From assembly GCA_949825065.1 (NCBI GenBank), contig OX463839.1, forward strand, positions 32,125,540 to 32,189,539: a stretch of DNA of 64,000 nt, in the 5' to 3' direction. The stretch comes from Odontocerum albicorne (Eukaryota; Arthropoda; Insecta; Trichoptera; Odontoceridae). Below, piece after piece: positions 24,701-39,700 of this stretch (positions are counted from its first letter, which is position 1; every line of letters starts with the position of its first letter). The notes beneath the pieces were generated by a model, which was not told the origin of the DNA, did no database searches, and saw nothing but the letters and a program-made list of their open reading frames with translations. The position numbers and the translations under genes were made by a program.

Positions 24701-27700
24701 CTGAGACGATACATGAGACGAAGGGTAGAGACGAGGGTAAGACCTTTTCTATCGTTCAGCTGAAGTAATAATTTCAATTATATTAATTTCATGTAATAAT
24801 TGAAATTCGTACTTCACTACAACTCTAACTTCTCTGCCACGGAGCTTCTCCTCCTATTATGTATTGATAGTCTCATTTTATTATATATTATAAGTTGGGC
24901 ATATTATTTTTGTGTGATGAGGTTTGCAAAACAGATAATAAAACCACTTCTTACATTATATATATATATCAAATCACAATTTAAAAAAATAACACCCATC
25001 CCAGAACAAACATCTCACAACGTCACGCCGAACAGCGTGAAGAAATCTCCAACACCACATCCTTGCTTGGATCGTGAAATTCTACAAAAGCCATCGGGAC
25101 CACAGCAATCCACTAATACGAGTAGCTGCCCCGCGGGCTTTCGAGAATAAGTCCAGCCTACCTTTCCATTATAAGTATAATAATGTACCCATATGATTTT
25201 CTTAAAGGGGTAATTTCATAAAATAGTGAGTCGATGTACATATGACAAAATTCGAAAGCCTGTTATAAACGATTAATGTGATATATTATTTATAGTTAAG
25301 GCATTACCATTGTGGAGGTTTAAAGACATTGTAATGGGTTTTATTAAACACTGTTTATTCCATTTTATGTAACGATATAACCCTGCCGGTTTCAAGGTTT
25401 TCCCCTCATCATCAGGAGAGCACAAACAAGAAGGTAGGAGTATACCTTTAAATAAAGTGGAATAAACAATGTTTAATAAAACAAATTACAATAATTAATG
25501 TGAGCTTAAAACTGATGTGGTAAATAGGGTGAGCACGAATATGTTAAGGTTGTTTGGGCATGTCAACGAATGTATGATGAAAGACTGAACAAATTTACAA
25601 GTATGAGTGAGAGTCTTGATTGAAGAAGCACGAAAAAGTACGGTTGGATTAAGGAGGAAGAGTAACAAAAGAAACTGTGTGATACATGTCTGGATATGGA
25701 ATGGGCGAAGTAAAATAAGAAAGATTGCCGCTCTGCCTCTTTGCCTACCCTAACAGGGAAATGCCAGATTATACATATTTATTTTATAATCCATAGGGAT
25801 GTACCCTTATTATTTTTAAAAAGAATTGTGTCATATAATAAATATTATGTTTGCTAAGGGAAGTATTTCTTAAGTTCTTATTGAACATATTTTCACTGTT
25901 TATACTATACGAGTAATTATATCTTACACATTTATAACCATTTTGGCAAACTTGAACCGGCCAGAAAGAACTTATTATGTGTATATAGTATAGGAATAAA
26001 CGGAGGTTGTCATTACACGTCGATTGTACTGTGTTACAGTTCATTGTACTCGTACCATATACAGTAATACAGTAAATCTGGCGGGAATGCCATGTGGCAA
26101 CCTCATCCATATTCCCTGAAATATGTTAACGAAGCCTTAAGTGAAAACTAGAGTTAAACCTATTTAAAATTTGGTTACAACGGATATCGACCCCGGTTGG
26201 TTCAAGTGATTGATCAATCACTTTAGTTGTAAAAAGAATATGACTTTTTGTGTCCAGCCGGTACGTTACTCTTCCGAAATCATCTACAAGAATATTAAAA
26301 GTTTCTCTGAATAATATGCTAATGATACTTATGTTTTATTACATCACATCGTTAATGTAAAACTATCAAAGAAGTGCTAATCTTCCAAAAAAGATATTGC
26401 CTATACATATTTTAGAATTTTCAACAAATGACATACATCGTGAACTGTATTTTTGAAAGATAAGTGATCATCATCATTATTAACATATGTTATCTATCGA
26501 TCGGTTATATTTAGGGGGCGTTCGTTCTCTGCCACACCATCCAGCCATCTCAGCTATAGTCTTCCTATTCTCCTGCTTCCCATCGACCAACAAGACCTTC
26601 ATTGTAAGGCAAGTGTCCTGCATGCGATATAAATGCCCAAGTCAGCGCAGTCTAGCAATTTTATAACTTTTGCTCCGCTAGCTTCACCATACATGGTGAA
26701 GAACTCTTCTTGATACCTATGTCTCCACGCGCCACTGTCATAAATTGGACCATATATTCTGCGAGGAATATTTTTCTTAAGGGTATCAAAAACTCTTTCA
26801 GTCCGCTTTATTTTGATTTTTTCATGAAATCATCAAAAACAACATATTGGTCCAACGTCCAAACTAAATACTAAATCTCAACTATTTTCTTACTACTGAA
26901 ATTAGTATTTAAAGTTAAACTTCGTACAAATTTGTTGTAGTTTCCTTAGATAAGGAAGTTACGTGGTTTTATTAACTCGCTTTACTATTTGAAGCGTATG
27001 AGGTCTGACTTGGAACCCTTATAACAAAGCTTTAAGGCTTGAGTAAGCATTTAAGTCTAACTATAATTTGGGTTATTACATACGACTCGTTTAGTTCCAA
27101 AGATTGAAAACTATTTTTTTTACTTTTTCGAACATAACTGTTTGAATGACATTTGATGCAATAATTGAGACGTAACTTAAAGACAATTTGAACCAAAAGA
27201 TACATACACAATTAAACAAAATATGTAAAAATCCATAAGCAATTAAACAAAATAAAATATGTCATAAATAATCAACTAAATTTATTATCTTTTCCACTTT
27301 TTACTCTATTTTCTATAAGATCATAAATAACAAGTGGATAGTCATTTCTTATGAAACGCCTTGAATGAAAAGATTTTTTTAATAATATGTTAATGATGGA
27401 TTTTATAATATCACACGTTTAATGCAAAACTGTTGAAGAAGTAATAATCTCTAAAAAAAGAACTTGTCGATTAATATAATATCTTAAACAGGAAACTAAC
27501 GTTTTTTTTTTACAATTATAAAAACACACATCGTCTCTTCACACCGTGTCGACATATTCTCGTATGAATAATGTAAGCCTATAGTGCTATAATTACGTGG
27601 GCATGAATCTTGCTACAAAAATAAATTAAAATAACTTTTTATTATTAAATTTAAAATACTCTTTTCTACTAAATTTAGTAATTCGTATAAATATATATTT

Positions 27701-30700
27701 TTAATACATTTTTTACACTATATTACTCGCACAGTATTAATTTTTGTTGCTGTAATCTTTGGGGATTTTCTATAGTCCCAATACGATAGTTTCGCTTGTT
27801 TACATTGCCGTTAAGGTCAAAAGGGCCCTCGTCTGGCATAAACAAGCAATGAATAAAGTTTCGATCTTCTTTCGCAAATTGTAACATGTTTCGGCAAAAT
27901 TCTTCTTGAATTCGAAGGTCCACTGGGTTTAGATTAAATGCCAGTTGAATTTTCTAAGGTAGTAAATTCAAATCCTTGTACAATATACGGGACACACTTT
28001 CGACTGACACCAATGTCAAATTCCAATTGCATGGTTGAAATCGTCTAATCATTTTGAATGGCTACGGCCACTATAGCAATGTTATTCGCTGTCCAAGCTG
28101 CCTAGTCTTGTTCGTTGTGATTCTTTTGGGCATTTTCTGTGTTGTTGAATTGCTCCACATTATGATCAATCTATTCAAAATATCCTGTTTTCCTTATTTT
28201 CTGCAAGTACCGAAATCGGAATCTTTAATAAAAAAACAGTTGAACGACCCCAATTCGTATTGCATCTTATTGCATCATATTATACTATCCAAAAATTTAT
28301 ATACGAGTATAACGATTATTTTGAAAACAAAAGTAAAAAAGTCATTTAAATTTAGTTTTCATGCTTCATTTTATAAATATAATAAAAAAATGGCAGATGC
28401 AACATCCTTGAAGTAAACATTGCATTTTTTTTCTGTAACATACAGTAAAACCTGGGAGTTTAATGTTTATTTTGTAATGTGACAGTTTCTTCCAACCAAC
28501 CACAAATATGATAAAAAGCCTGTTGTGGAAAAAACATATTTTTTTGTGTCCCATGGTAAATTGAATTCAAAACTTCCTGGCACGCTTTTCATCAACTGGG
28601 TCAAGGAGGCCGAATCATTTTGAATAAGTTTATTTATATCATAATTCAAAATGTTAAATTAATATACATTATTACATTATCCGCAGATCATATTTTGTGG
28701 TACTGCGATGATAACTGAGTCAATAATGTATGTAACATTTTTAAAACAATGTGGATACCAACGAGAATCGAACCTACAACCTCCGGATTGGAGAGCAGGA
28801 TTCTTGCCAACTAGATTATGAAGGTCATCATAGTATATTGTCTTCCAGTCAAGATTGGGGAAATGCCGAAGAAGGACCCTCCTAAACTTAACAATACCTA
28901 TGTAAAAAAAACCACCAAACGCGATATGGAGACGCCCAATTGTTGCATTCTCACTATTGATGAATCACTGGCTATTGAGACATTTGAATTGTCCATATTT
29001 TATGTGTTTCTAGCAGGAGTGTGGAAACCAATCAGGAGATTCGTAGTATAAACCTAACACGGGGAGACGTGGAGAGCCGGACTGCTAACCGACGTGCAAC
29101 GGAGTCTTTTGTAGAATGCCTGTGGAACGAAAACTGCGTTGAATGTATATCGTTATATTTTAAATCTTTTAAATTTAATTATTTCTTTAAAAAATTGAGT
29201 TGTGACAGTCTTGCATGAAAGGTGGTATATCTAATCTTCATTAGAAATCATATTAAAATTTATTACAGTGTGGAAATCTGTTATACTCGTATAATACCTA
29301 CATAATATTATTTTTTACTGTGATAAAAACTAAGTATACTTTTATTACTCAATTTCTGTTTACAAAACCTTTATCAGGTCGATTATGACATATAAATTGA
29401 AAACAGAAACAACATAACTATAAAAAACGCCTTTTTCTAACATCCAAGAGGAAAATATTACAAACTATCGCGGGGAAATCTCTCAGAAATGGGATTAGAA
29501 ACTCTCACGTTCGACATGCCCGCAACACAGATGATATATTCAGATGGAGCATAAAGAGAAGGCGGTAGAGGCGTGACCATGTGAAAATAATGGGCAGAGA
29601 AAGAATCACTTATGTGTACGCGGCTCCCGAGATCCCTGCAGAACATCACATGCCAGGAATGCCGCCTAAAAGGTGGAGAGACAACTGGTATTCTACCTCC
29701 CAGAATCGCAACTTAAATTATTCAAGATCCACATAAAAAGAAGAACTTCTATATTATTTTCAATTAATTCATTTTAGTATGGGACCCCTCAAAATATTTA
29801 AATTGATGATGCACACATGTTGAAGAGCCTGGCGGGAAGACAATATTGGCTTCGGCCCGAGCCTTCGGGATAAGCACCTTTGGATTAGGTAAATAATCAA
29901 CTGACGAGATAAATTATATCGTGTGTCACTGCAATATTATGGCGGTAAATCGCTAGGGCAGTAGACTGGGCAGCAATACAGTGATAGTCGTTGGCGGGGT
30001 CTTAAGATTTCCCTTGAATCATCACAATAATATTGTTATGACTTTTTTCCCCAAATAAAGACAAAATGTATTAAAATGATATAATATAATCTTCATAGCC
30101 TAGTTGTTAAGACGCCTGTCTGTCAACCTGATGCGGGATCGATTCCCGTTAGTACGTAGCTCAAGTTTATAGCCTAGTTGGTAAGACGCCTGTCTGTCAA
30201 CCTGATGCGGGATCGATTCCCGTTAGTACGTAGCTCGAGTTTATAGCCTAGTTGGTAAGACGCCTGTCTGTCAACCTGATGCGGGATCGATTCCCGTTAG
30301 TACGTAGCTCAAGTTTATAGCCTAGTTGGTAAGACGCCTGTCTGTCAGCCTGATGCGGGATCGATTCCCGTTAGTACGTAGCTCAAGTTTATAGCCTAGT
30401 TGGTAAGACGCCTGTCTGTCAACCTGATGCGGGATCGATTCCCGTTAGTACGTAGCTCAAGTTTATAGCCTAGTTGGTAAGACGCCTGTCTGTCAACCTG
30501 ATGCGGGATCGATTCCCGTTAGTACGTAGCTCAAGTTTAGTTTTCACTTTCACTTTCATCCTTCTCTTTTATATCATTCTGGTTGATTGGAAGATATATC
30601 TACGTAACAATAAACCTGCTAGATTGTATGTAATATATACAACAAAAGCGTAATACAATATTACAGGAAAAATAATAGGTGTTAAAAATACTTGTTCATG

Positions 30701-33700
30701 ATGCATCTGAAGTAACTGAAACGGAAACTCCAATGAAATTTGGACACTTGTTTTCATTAGATAAGTTTGATAGAAGTAGGATGTGAAATCGTGAATGGTA
30801 AACCAAGCGTACTCAAATATATAAAAAATAACAGAAAGCATTGACCTTTCTTATATTGTAGTGCTGATAATGATGAGGATAATTATTTAAAAATAACATT
30901 TTGAGGTAAATAGTGTAACTAATCTTTTTTTTTACATTCTGGCTTAATCAAGGTTATCAGATTCACAATAGCGCGTAGCGGTGTGAATTATGTCAAAATA
31001 ATTTACTACAGGATAATTTTTGGAAAGTAGTTTTATCAGCTAAAATAAAAATAACGACGACCTCCGCGACCTGTAGTAGTTAGTAAGATGCTGATTTTTC
31101 ATCCAGATTCCCGACGGTACCCATAAAAAAAGAAAAGAAGAAAAAATAAGGGGTCCCAGTCTGGTAACAGCTAGATGTGTGCGATCGTTGTTGAGATGCG
31201 TACGACGATAGTTTCTCAGTTTGACTATTGTAATGCAGTACTCGTATATTATGTTAGTTTGTCTAAGATACAGCTATATTGGCTTCACAGTCTATAATGC
31301 AGCTAGTCAATTAATATTTGATTTTGGTATTTTTTTTTCGGATAGTTCAGGTACATATTATAAGACTCACTAGTTGAGGTGTTCTAAAAAGGTCAGCACC
31401 TTAAACTCTCTAGAGGCTTCTCAAGATGAAACTTTTTGAGAGATGGAAGAAAGAATCAAATGCACACTTGCAGTTGTCTCTAAATGGTGGTATCCTTATT
31501 TTAGTACCTTACTTTCGAGCCTTATCTCAATGCAAATTCTTCGATGGTCTATGGGGATCATGCTCAGAGATAAAATTAAAATTTCACATAGCCTAGTTCA
31601 AACTTTCTATGGAAAAAAAATAAAGGATGGATTCGATGGTATGGACATGTGATGAGAAAGTATGAACCTAAATCTCGATCAACCTTTTATTCAACGAGGC
31701 TAACTTACAAATACGTAGATGGTACAATGGTGAAGAATATTATATGTTAACGAACTGTCAGAGAAAGATAACGTAAACAGAATAAACAACACATTGCGGG
31801 CAAGAACAACCAAATTCAATAGAGTATAACTCAAGCTTTGGGATAAAGCTACAAAAAAAGACTTTTGAACCTTATTCACTTGAGTTTATTTAGTAACTCG
31901 CTCATCCATTTGTTACTTATGAATCTAATGTTAAGGGTGGACCATCTTTCTTGGATAATTATTAAACTTACGAGCATATGCTAGTTAATTAATGTACAGC
32001 AAATTTCAGTGATTACGTATCACATAATGGTAGTAATCTGATCACTGTCATACATTAGAGTTGTATACCATAGTTATCATAGCGAAGAGTTCTCATTAAT
32101 TCTACTTAATTAGGCACCAAATTGCCAAAGAAACTCGGAACAAATGACATACAAAATGAACTGTATAGGTATATTTAAGATATACATTTTGTTAATGTGT
32201 TCATTTATTCAAATATTTTGGGGTTTACATCGAGTCATCGAAAACAATGCCTATATGCCTATATCTCAACATATTTTAATTTATGATACGGGAATTTCAA
32301 ATAGCGTGATCGGGTGATGATGTTGTCTTCAGCCCTAGTAATTGTGCCTTCGGGTAATGAACCACTAAAGTAGACATGTAATTCACAGTACACCATTGTA
32401 AATGTTAGAAATACTTTCTACGATTTTTTTCTCATTTCATTTCTATCTGTGAGGTCTACAAACGTTTCAGTTATAAAATAACTCAATTTTTATACATTCA
32501 AATTATTGGCGGTCAATTGTTATTTTAATAAAAATGATATAACGCTGTAGGAAAACAGGATATCGACATTGACAGTGGTTATTTATTCATGATACAGTCG
32601 ATTTAACGTTATTATAGTTCACTATTGTCATCCAATTAATCGAAAACAATGCCTATAATTGCATATAGGCATTGTTTTCGGTTATTTCAAAATTTGAATT
32701 AATTATTCCGTTTTTAACTTTTTCGAGAAAAACTTTTTGAAATTATATTTTATTAAATAATTCAGGCCTAAATTTCGGGACAAAAACTACACATTAAACA
32801 CCAACTGATTTAGACACCATTGAAATCAATTAGATTTATCTTCTTCTCCACTTCTTACTACGAGTATATTCCCCATAAGACCTAAGAACCATTTAAATCA
32901 ATTAGATTTATCTTCTTCTGCACTTCTTACTACGAGTATATTCCCCATAAGACCTAAGAACCATTTAAATCAATTAGATTTATCTTCTTCTGCACTTCTT
33001 ACTACGAGTATATTCCCCATAAGACCTAAGAAAGTTAATTGCTTTTTTTTCGTAATTGATACTTTTTAACTAACACTACTACCACAGAAAAAAATACTAT
33101 CGACACAAAACAAAAAAGATATGTCCTGTATATAGGGGTGATACAGTCAACGATCGTGTAAAAAATCCGCAATAGTGATATGACATTCGAAGTTGGTCCA
33201 TTCGAGAAGGTCGATTACCATTGATGATGATCAATTCTAGGCTTTGATCAAGATTAACCAACGTTCTACAACACGAGAGACGGTATGCATACTAAAAATA
33301 TCGATATCCACCGTCGACGAACATTTAATGTAATTTTGTATTTGAATTTAGCCTATAAATACGAATTTACTTTCCGGATAACCCAATGCCTTTTAAACAA
33401 ATATATTTTTTTATTACGATGACTCGACGCGGTTACTTCAACGGTAGTTATGACTTTTCATAAACTTGCGGGCCTGTTGTATACTCGAATGTGATTCTCT
33501 GCTAATCTCGTCCGGTCCAGATCTCCGTTGTCTGCTTCTAGACATGATTCCACCACAAATACGTTAAAACCGGTAACTATATATGCTGATATCTTAGTTT
33601 TATATCGTTGCAGTGATGGACGCATCAGGTGCCCCAGGGTCAGGTTTCCATTGGGGCAACAACTACTGGTTTGGCTCTCGCTCACAATGCGGCTCCGTCG

Positions 33701-36700
33701 CACGCACACACTACGCTTCCTTCAATCCGCCACGCGCGCCACCTGCCTGGGATCCCGAGGGTACCCCACCCTTTGACGTGGACTACTTTGTCGTCTACCT
33801 CAGGCACGACTCCAACTTTCAGCTGTCCGTCTACTGGCTCAATGAGGTAACAAATCTTTATTTATCATTTGGACGAAGTCTTCTCATTACAGCAGACTGT
33901 CGATCGCTTATACATGGTGGTAGGGATAAAAATTATCTAAAAAAAACAGGAGAATCTTCGCAAAAACATTCAACAAAACTAGATTACACAGCTATGTGAC
34001 ACGAAAATAAAAAAATTAAGATGTCATCAATAAAAAAAGTCAATAATAAATCAACCCCTATGCACATGTAATTTAAATTTACAATTGTACGTGATGCGCT
34101 CGCCGGCTTACATCAAAAGTAAACACTATCTAGGTTCGCCCAGTTATTATAATATGCGGAAACGTGTTCTCAATTTTACCAATTATGTAGCAGAATGATA
34201 AATTATTTTAAAATAATATTTCGAAATGTTGTAAAAAAATCGAATTTTTTACAGGTCCAGTTAATCCGCAACCCTGTTAACGCGACTCTGGATAGTCTAG
34301 AACAGTGTTTCTTAACTGTATTGAAAGAATCGCCCCCTTTACCACGGTAAAATTATCCAGCGCCCCCCCACCCCCCCCACACACAAAATGCGAAATTCAA
34401 AATTTATACTTTTCTCCACGTCTGTATTTTATGCAATCGATTTTCTACTATAAATAAAAAAATAGGAGAAATAAAAATAAAACTCGTGATTATTTTTGTA
34501 AACATTATGTATTTATTGCCTTTTTTGTCATATTAACATTACACACAACATTATAATATTATTTCAATAAAAAAAGGTGCATGATTCAATACGAAATATG
34601 AAATTTTTAATGAAAAATAAATTTAATGAGATCCTTGAGCCTCATGTGATTGCGCCAATTTCGTAATATTAGGTTCAAATTTACTTAAATACAATCTCAA
34701 ATCTCCTCCTTGGCTTATTTGTAATCGATTTCGTGATTTTTTTAATATATGCATTACTGCACTAAACCCCTTTTCCACTAAATACGACGAAGGAAATGCT
34801 ATGATGGGTAATTTTACTTCTTTCCACAGAAGAGGGTATTGATGGCGAAAACGAACCCAAAAAGCATCATAATCACATTGATTGAATATTATTTTAGCCT
34901 CACAGTCATTTTGTAGCTCAATAAACTGCTCTTTTAAATTTTGACTGACACTTTCTATGTCTGATAAAAATGGATTAATTAACCAAGCTGGTATTACAAG
35001 TTCCTGAAAGTCTTTGAATCGTATTATCATATCTTCGATAAGGGCGTCAATGTGGCTACAGTATGTTTCCAAATCAGAATCCTTGAGCATATCTTCTTTT
35101 AATTGTTGTAAAGAAGGAAACTGATGGAATTCTCGCCGACTAAGATTATTTTTATATAATTTAAGTTTATTGATAAAGCTTAGTACAACTCCTTTGGCTT
35201 TAATAAGGCTGATATTGTTTCCTTGAAGTTTCAGGAGATTTTCATTCATTTTTTCGAATATATCCAAAAGATAGGCCACATCATTTCGTAGTAATTTTAA
35301 TTCAATGCATATGTTTTCACTGTTTACATCCAAAAACTCCACAATTGTATCAAACAGTGCATAAAATATTTTTAAACAATTTCCTTTCGATAGCCATCTT
35401 ACTTCTGTATTTAAGATAAGTCTTTCGAATTCTTCATCATTTTCTTTACACAGTTGACGGAATAATCTATCATTCAAGGGAGAGAACTTTATTTTATTGA
35501 TAACTTTTATAACAATACTCATCGATTTGTGAAGACGTCCGCTAAGATATTTTGCGACTAAATGTTGACGGTGAATGATGCAGTGAATTGTTAGAACATT
35601 TGGTGCCACATTTTTCAATCTTGATACAAAACCACGATGCCGACCAACCATCGCTAGTGCTCCATCAGTAGCACAAGCAATCACATAAGTGAAGGAAATA
35701 CATTTTTCGGCGAAAAAGTTTTCAAGGGTTTCAAATATTGATGCACCAGTCGAGTTAGTAGTAAGTAATTTTGCAAATAACATTTCTTCAATAATTTTTT
35801 CATTCTTCACAAATCGTACATAAGTAAGTAGTAGAGATTCATTATTATGCAGAGTACTCTCATCCAATTGTAATGAAAATTCGTTGGACTGTAGTTCATC
35901 ACATAGTTGAATTTCGATATCACTTGCCATCTCATCAATTCTTTTTGAAATTGTATCATTGCTCAATGGGACTGAAGAAACAATCTCTTGCTGGGTTTTC
36001 CCGATCATATTATTAATGAATACACGTATAGCTGGTAGTATTAATTTTTCTCCATATATATGTGGTGCACCACATTTTGCAATAATTTGTGCTGTTTCAT
36101 AAGACACCATTAGTCCTTTATCATTCCGACTTGAAATCTTCTTAAAACATTACTGAGAGTATTGCGACTATCAAATGTTTTCTTAAGTTGTTGAAAATAC
36201 GATATGTCTTTATTATTATTGTCGGGATGTTTCTTTACAAAATTTTCCTTTAACCGCGATGGCTTCATGGCCTCGTTAGAAAACACATGTTGACAGAGTA
36301 AACACATTGGCAATTGTTGATTTGTAGGAGATGAAACAAAACCAAATTTTAAATAGTCAACTAAATATTGTCGACACTTTTTCTGTTTGACTGACATCTT
36401 GAAAAAAGGGCTAATCTATGAAGAAATAATTTTAATACAGAAGAACTCACATACACCAACAGAAATTAACGCGATCGCCCCAACGGACTGACAGAAATGA
36501 CTAATTTGTAATATGCAGCAAAATCGCTTTGCATGACACAACGCCATATATAGAAAAAATAAGATACGCATGCGCATGAGCACGCATTTTGTATCTCTCT
36601 TTCATGTGACATAGCGCTAACTGTCAAATGCAACATGGTAACTCGATCGCAATATTTTATTCGCGATTGTGTATGCGATGATTTACAGTGATGATGTGTG

Positions 36701-39700
36701 CAGTGCACGCACCAATTGAGCATACCTTATTTTTGTATTTCGACATAACGCCCACTGGAACTCCTGCAGCGCCCCCTGAATTCTAAAAATTTATAAACGC
36801 CCCCCCAGACCTCTAAAACGCCCACAAGGGGGCGCTGGCGCCCCCGTTAAGAATCACTGGTCTAGAATCTACAATGCCATATTTATGACCCTACGCAGTC
36901 TTAATGAACCCTTCCACATCTGAAAGCATTTAATTACATTTTATATAAGTTTTTTCTAAGGGAATGTATTGTTCTTAAATTATCTGCCATGTGGAAGATA
37001 TTGGAAGAATTAGATAGGGAATTGTAGGGGACTAGGAATTGTTGCTACGTTGAAAATTCGCCTGTATTCTCTTTTAGTTCTAATAATTGAATTATTGTTT
37101 TGAAGGTAAAATGTTACAATTTTCCCACGTTGTTTTATTACTTCGTATTAAATATTTTACTTTAGATGTGTATCACTTCAAAAACAAGTGTTTTTTATAC
37201 GCTGGACTGATTTAGTATATTACGAGAAAGTGGAAGAAATTATCTATAAGATATTCTTTGAAGTATATCAGTCATGGGTGCAAAAATATAAAGTCTATTA
37301 GAGGGGTATTTCATGTTTAAATTACGTCTGCAAAAAAATATTCCTGGCATGCCCATATCTTAGGACGTAGTTAATGTGTAGTTTTCTATTAAAGAGTTCT
37401 ACAAATTTAAAGCCGAAAACTTTGAAAAACTGTCCTACTTAGGTATTTTTTTCTTTTACCAATCTTTTCACCCAATTAATTTCTTAAATAATTTATGTCC
37501 ATTTAATTTTCTCAAGTTGTACATTCCTCCTGTGAGAATACTAAAAGTTGCAACAACTAATAATTAATTTAATGAATGAACCAATAGTTTACACATTGTA
37601 TAATATATTCTTAATTATTTACTATAATTTGATAATTAAGATGATTCAGCATGAAATAAGAGAGGAGTTAATTAAAAAAACAATCAATAATAATGAAGAT
37701 AAAAACAAAAATTTCAATTTCGAAAAAGATTTATGTGAGATAATGGAATTTTAAGCCAAGAGCGTCCAAGTATCAAAACCCCAATACAAATCTCGACAAT
37801 TTAATGCCTTAGAAAAATAATCTAATTTGATCCAAGCTGTCACATTGGCCCCTTAGGTTAATTTTTTAACCTGGCGAGCTTATTGCCATTTGGCAATCTC
37901 CTCCAACCAACCAGAAAGACGTTTTAATGGGCCCTAAGTTAAAACCAGACTGAAATCTCTATTTTTATAAATCTGGGTTCCAGCGGGGATCGAACCCGTA
38001 ACCTCCGGATCGGCAGACAAGCGTCTTACCACCAAGCCACGGAGGTCTTTAACTGACTAGAAACTGGCTGTTTTCAAACACTTTCGTCGTACACAGGAAA
38101 CCTAGCGCGTTTATTCCAATATGACCGTATTTTGCATCCACCCAAAAAAAATCCATCCAACCAAATACTGGCCGTAAGTGAAAATCTGATTGAACCGTTT
38201 TAAAAAAAAATCAGGTACTACAATATAACCCACTTTACCACATAGATCTGCATCTGATAATCCTTTTTCACTGTTATCGACCATTTTAAGCGGAGTAATT
38301 GATTTATGAGTCATTATTAAAAGGATTTGTTACCATAAAAATAAAAATATATTTTGAATAGCACAACTTTAGCACAGAGTATTTTTTTATATATACTTAA
38401 TCCTGGACGGAACAAACTGACAAAAAATGTTAATTGCCTCCTGAATCCTCTTCGTGGAAAAAGCTCTCAAGAACAGGATCACCGTTGTTGATATTGGGAA
38501 AAACCTTATTTTTACTTTTGAATTTTTAACAATGTCTTTTATCTTGACTACTTGAAGATCAAAGATAAATTTAAACAATTAGTGGCTTTGTAATCATCAT
38601 AAATTGATCATTCTTATGGATAATTTAGTCAATTAAAAAAAACTTCGTTGATAAGTGGCAATGAAAATTTAACCCACTGTTTTAATCAATAAAGAAACAG
38701 TTATATCATATACAGATATTTTAGATATTCGTAGATTTTTTTAATGAACACAAGTCAAAAGTTAATATCATCAAATATATATTTTTAAAACTTCATGTAA
38801 AACATCCATAGAACTGTTATTTTTTCCATAGAACATCTATTGAACTAGATATTTTTTTTAAATTGATGTATATATGATACATGTTGCAGGAAGATAGTAA
38901 TGGATAAGATGGAATAGAGGTATCACCGGAGCCTTTCCGGAAATAACAGTTAATGTTGAATTGTGAATGGTGAACATTTACAGGGTTGATGAAAAGGATG
39001 ACAGTGGCTACAAAACAATCTATGTAAACAGATCGTGATAGATCAGAATAGACTGAAGAAAGATTATTTATAATCTAGGATGATTTGCACCACAATATTA
39101 AAGCCAAAGATGGAATTATAAGAATCCATGTAATAAAATATGTGTTTAAAAGAAAACAACAATTTTAAATGATTTAAAGCTTCAACTGATTAAATTTAAA
39201 AAAATAATAATCTAATTAGTGGAAAAAAATCAAATAAATAAGAAAGACGACATTCATTGGACGCGGTAAAGATATGGCGTTTAGTAAATCAAATCTGTCA
39301 CGTAAAGGGCAACCGAAAAACACAGTATCATCGTCCAGACTGTACTTTTTTATCGTCCAGACCGTCGGAATTTTAAGATTTACAGATTAGAATTTTTCGT
39401 AATACTATAAGTCTGCTGAGTATTTTTGTTGTTGAAGAATTTTCAAAACTTTCATAGAGCGAAAATAATTTGTCAGATATTTTTCGTCACATCACCTTCA
39501 TGCCGTATTCCTATTAGAATATGTTAGGCAGAGAGAACATACCTCTACTTCATTCTATCTTGGAGCCAATCTTTCGTCACATCACCTTCATGCCGTATTC
39601 CTATTAGAATATGTTAGGCAGAGAGAACATACCTCCACTTCATTCTATCTTGGAGCCAATCTTTCGTCACATCACCTTCATGCCGTATTCCTATTAGAAT

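Noticed and set aside
25380..25425. Hammerhead ribozyme on the minus strand (CTGATGA ... GAAAC)
   Set aside because: The core boxes and a short stem III can be drawn, but stem I does not pair and the first stem II pair fails, so the fold is not supported.
30093..30538. A cluster of six functional tRNA genes
   Set aside because: The A and B boxes are tRNA-like but no acceptor stem can form and the anticodon arm is weak, so I list it as a tRNA-derived repeat.
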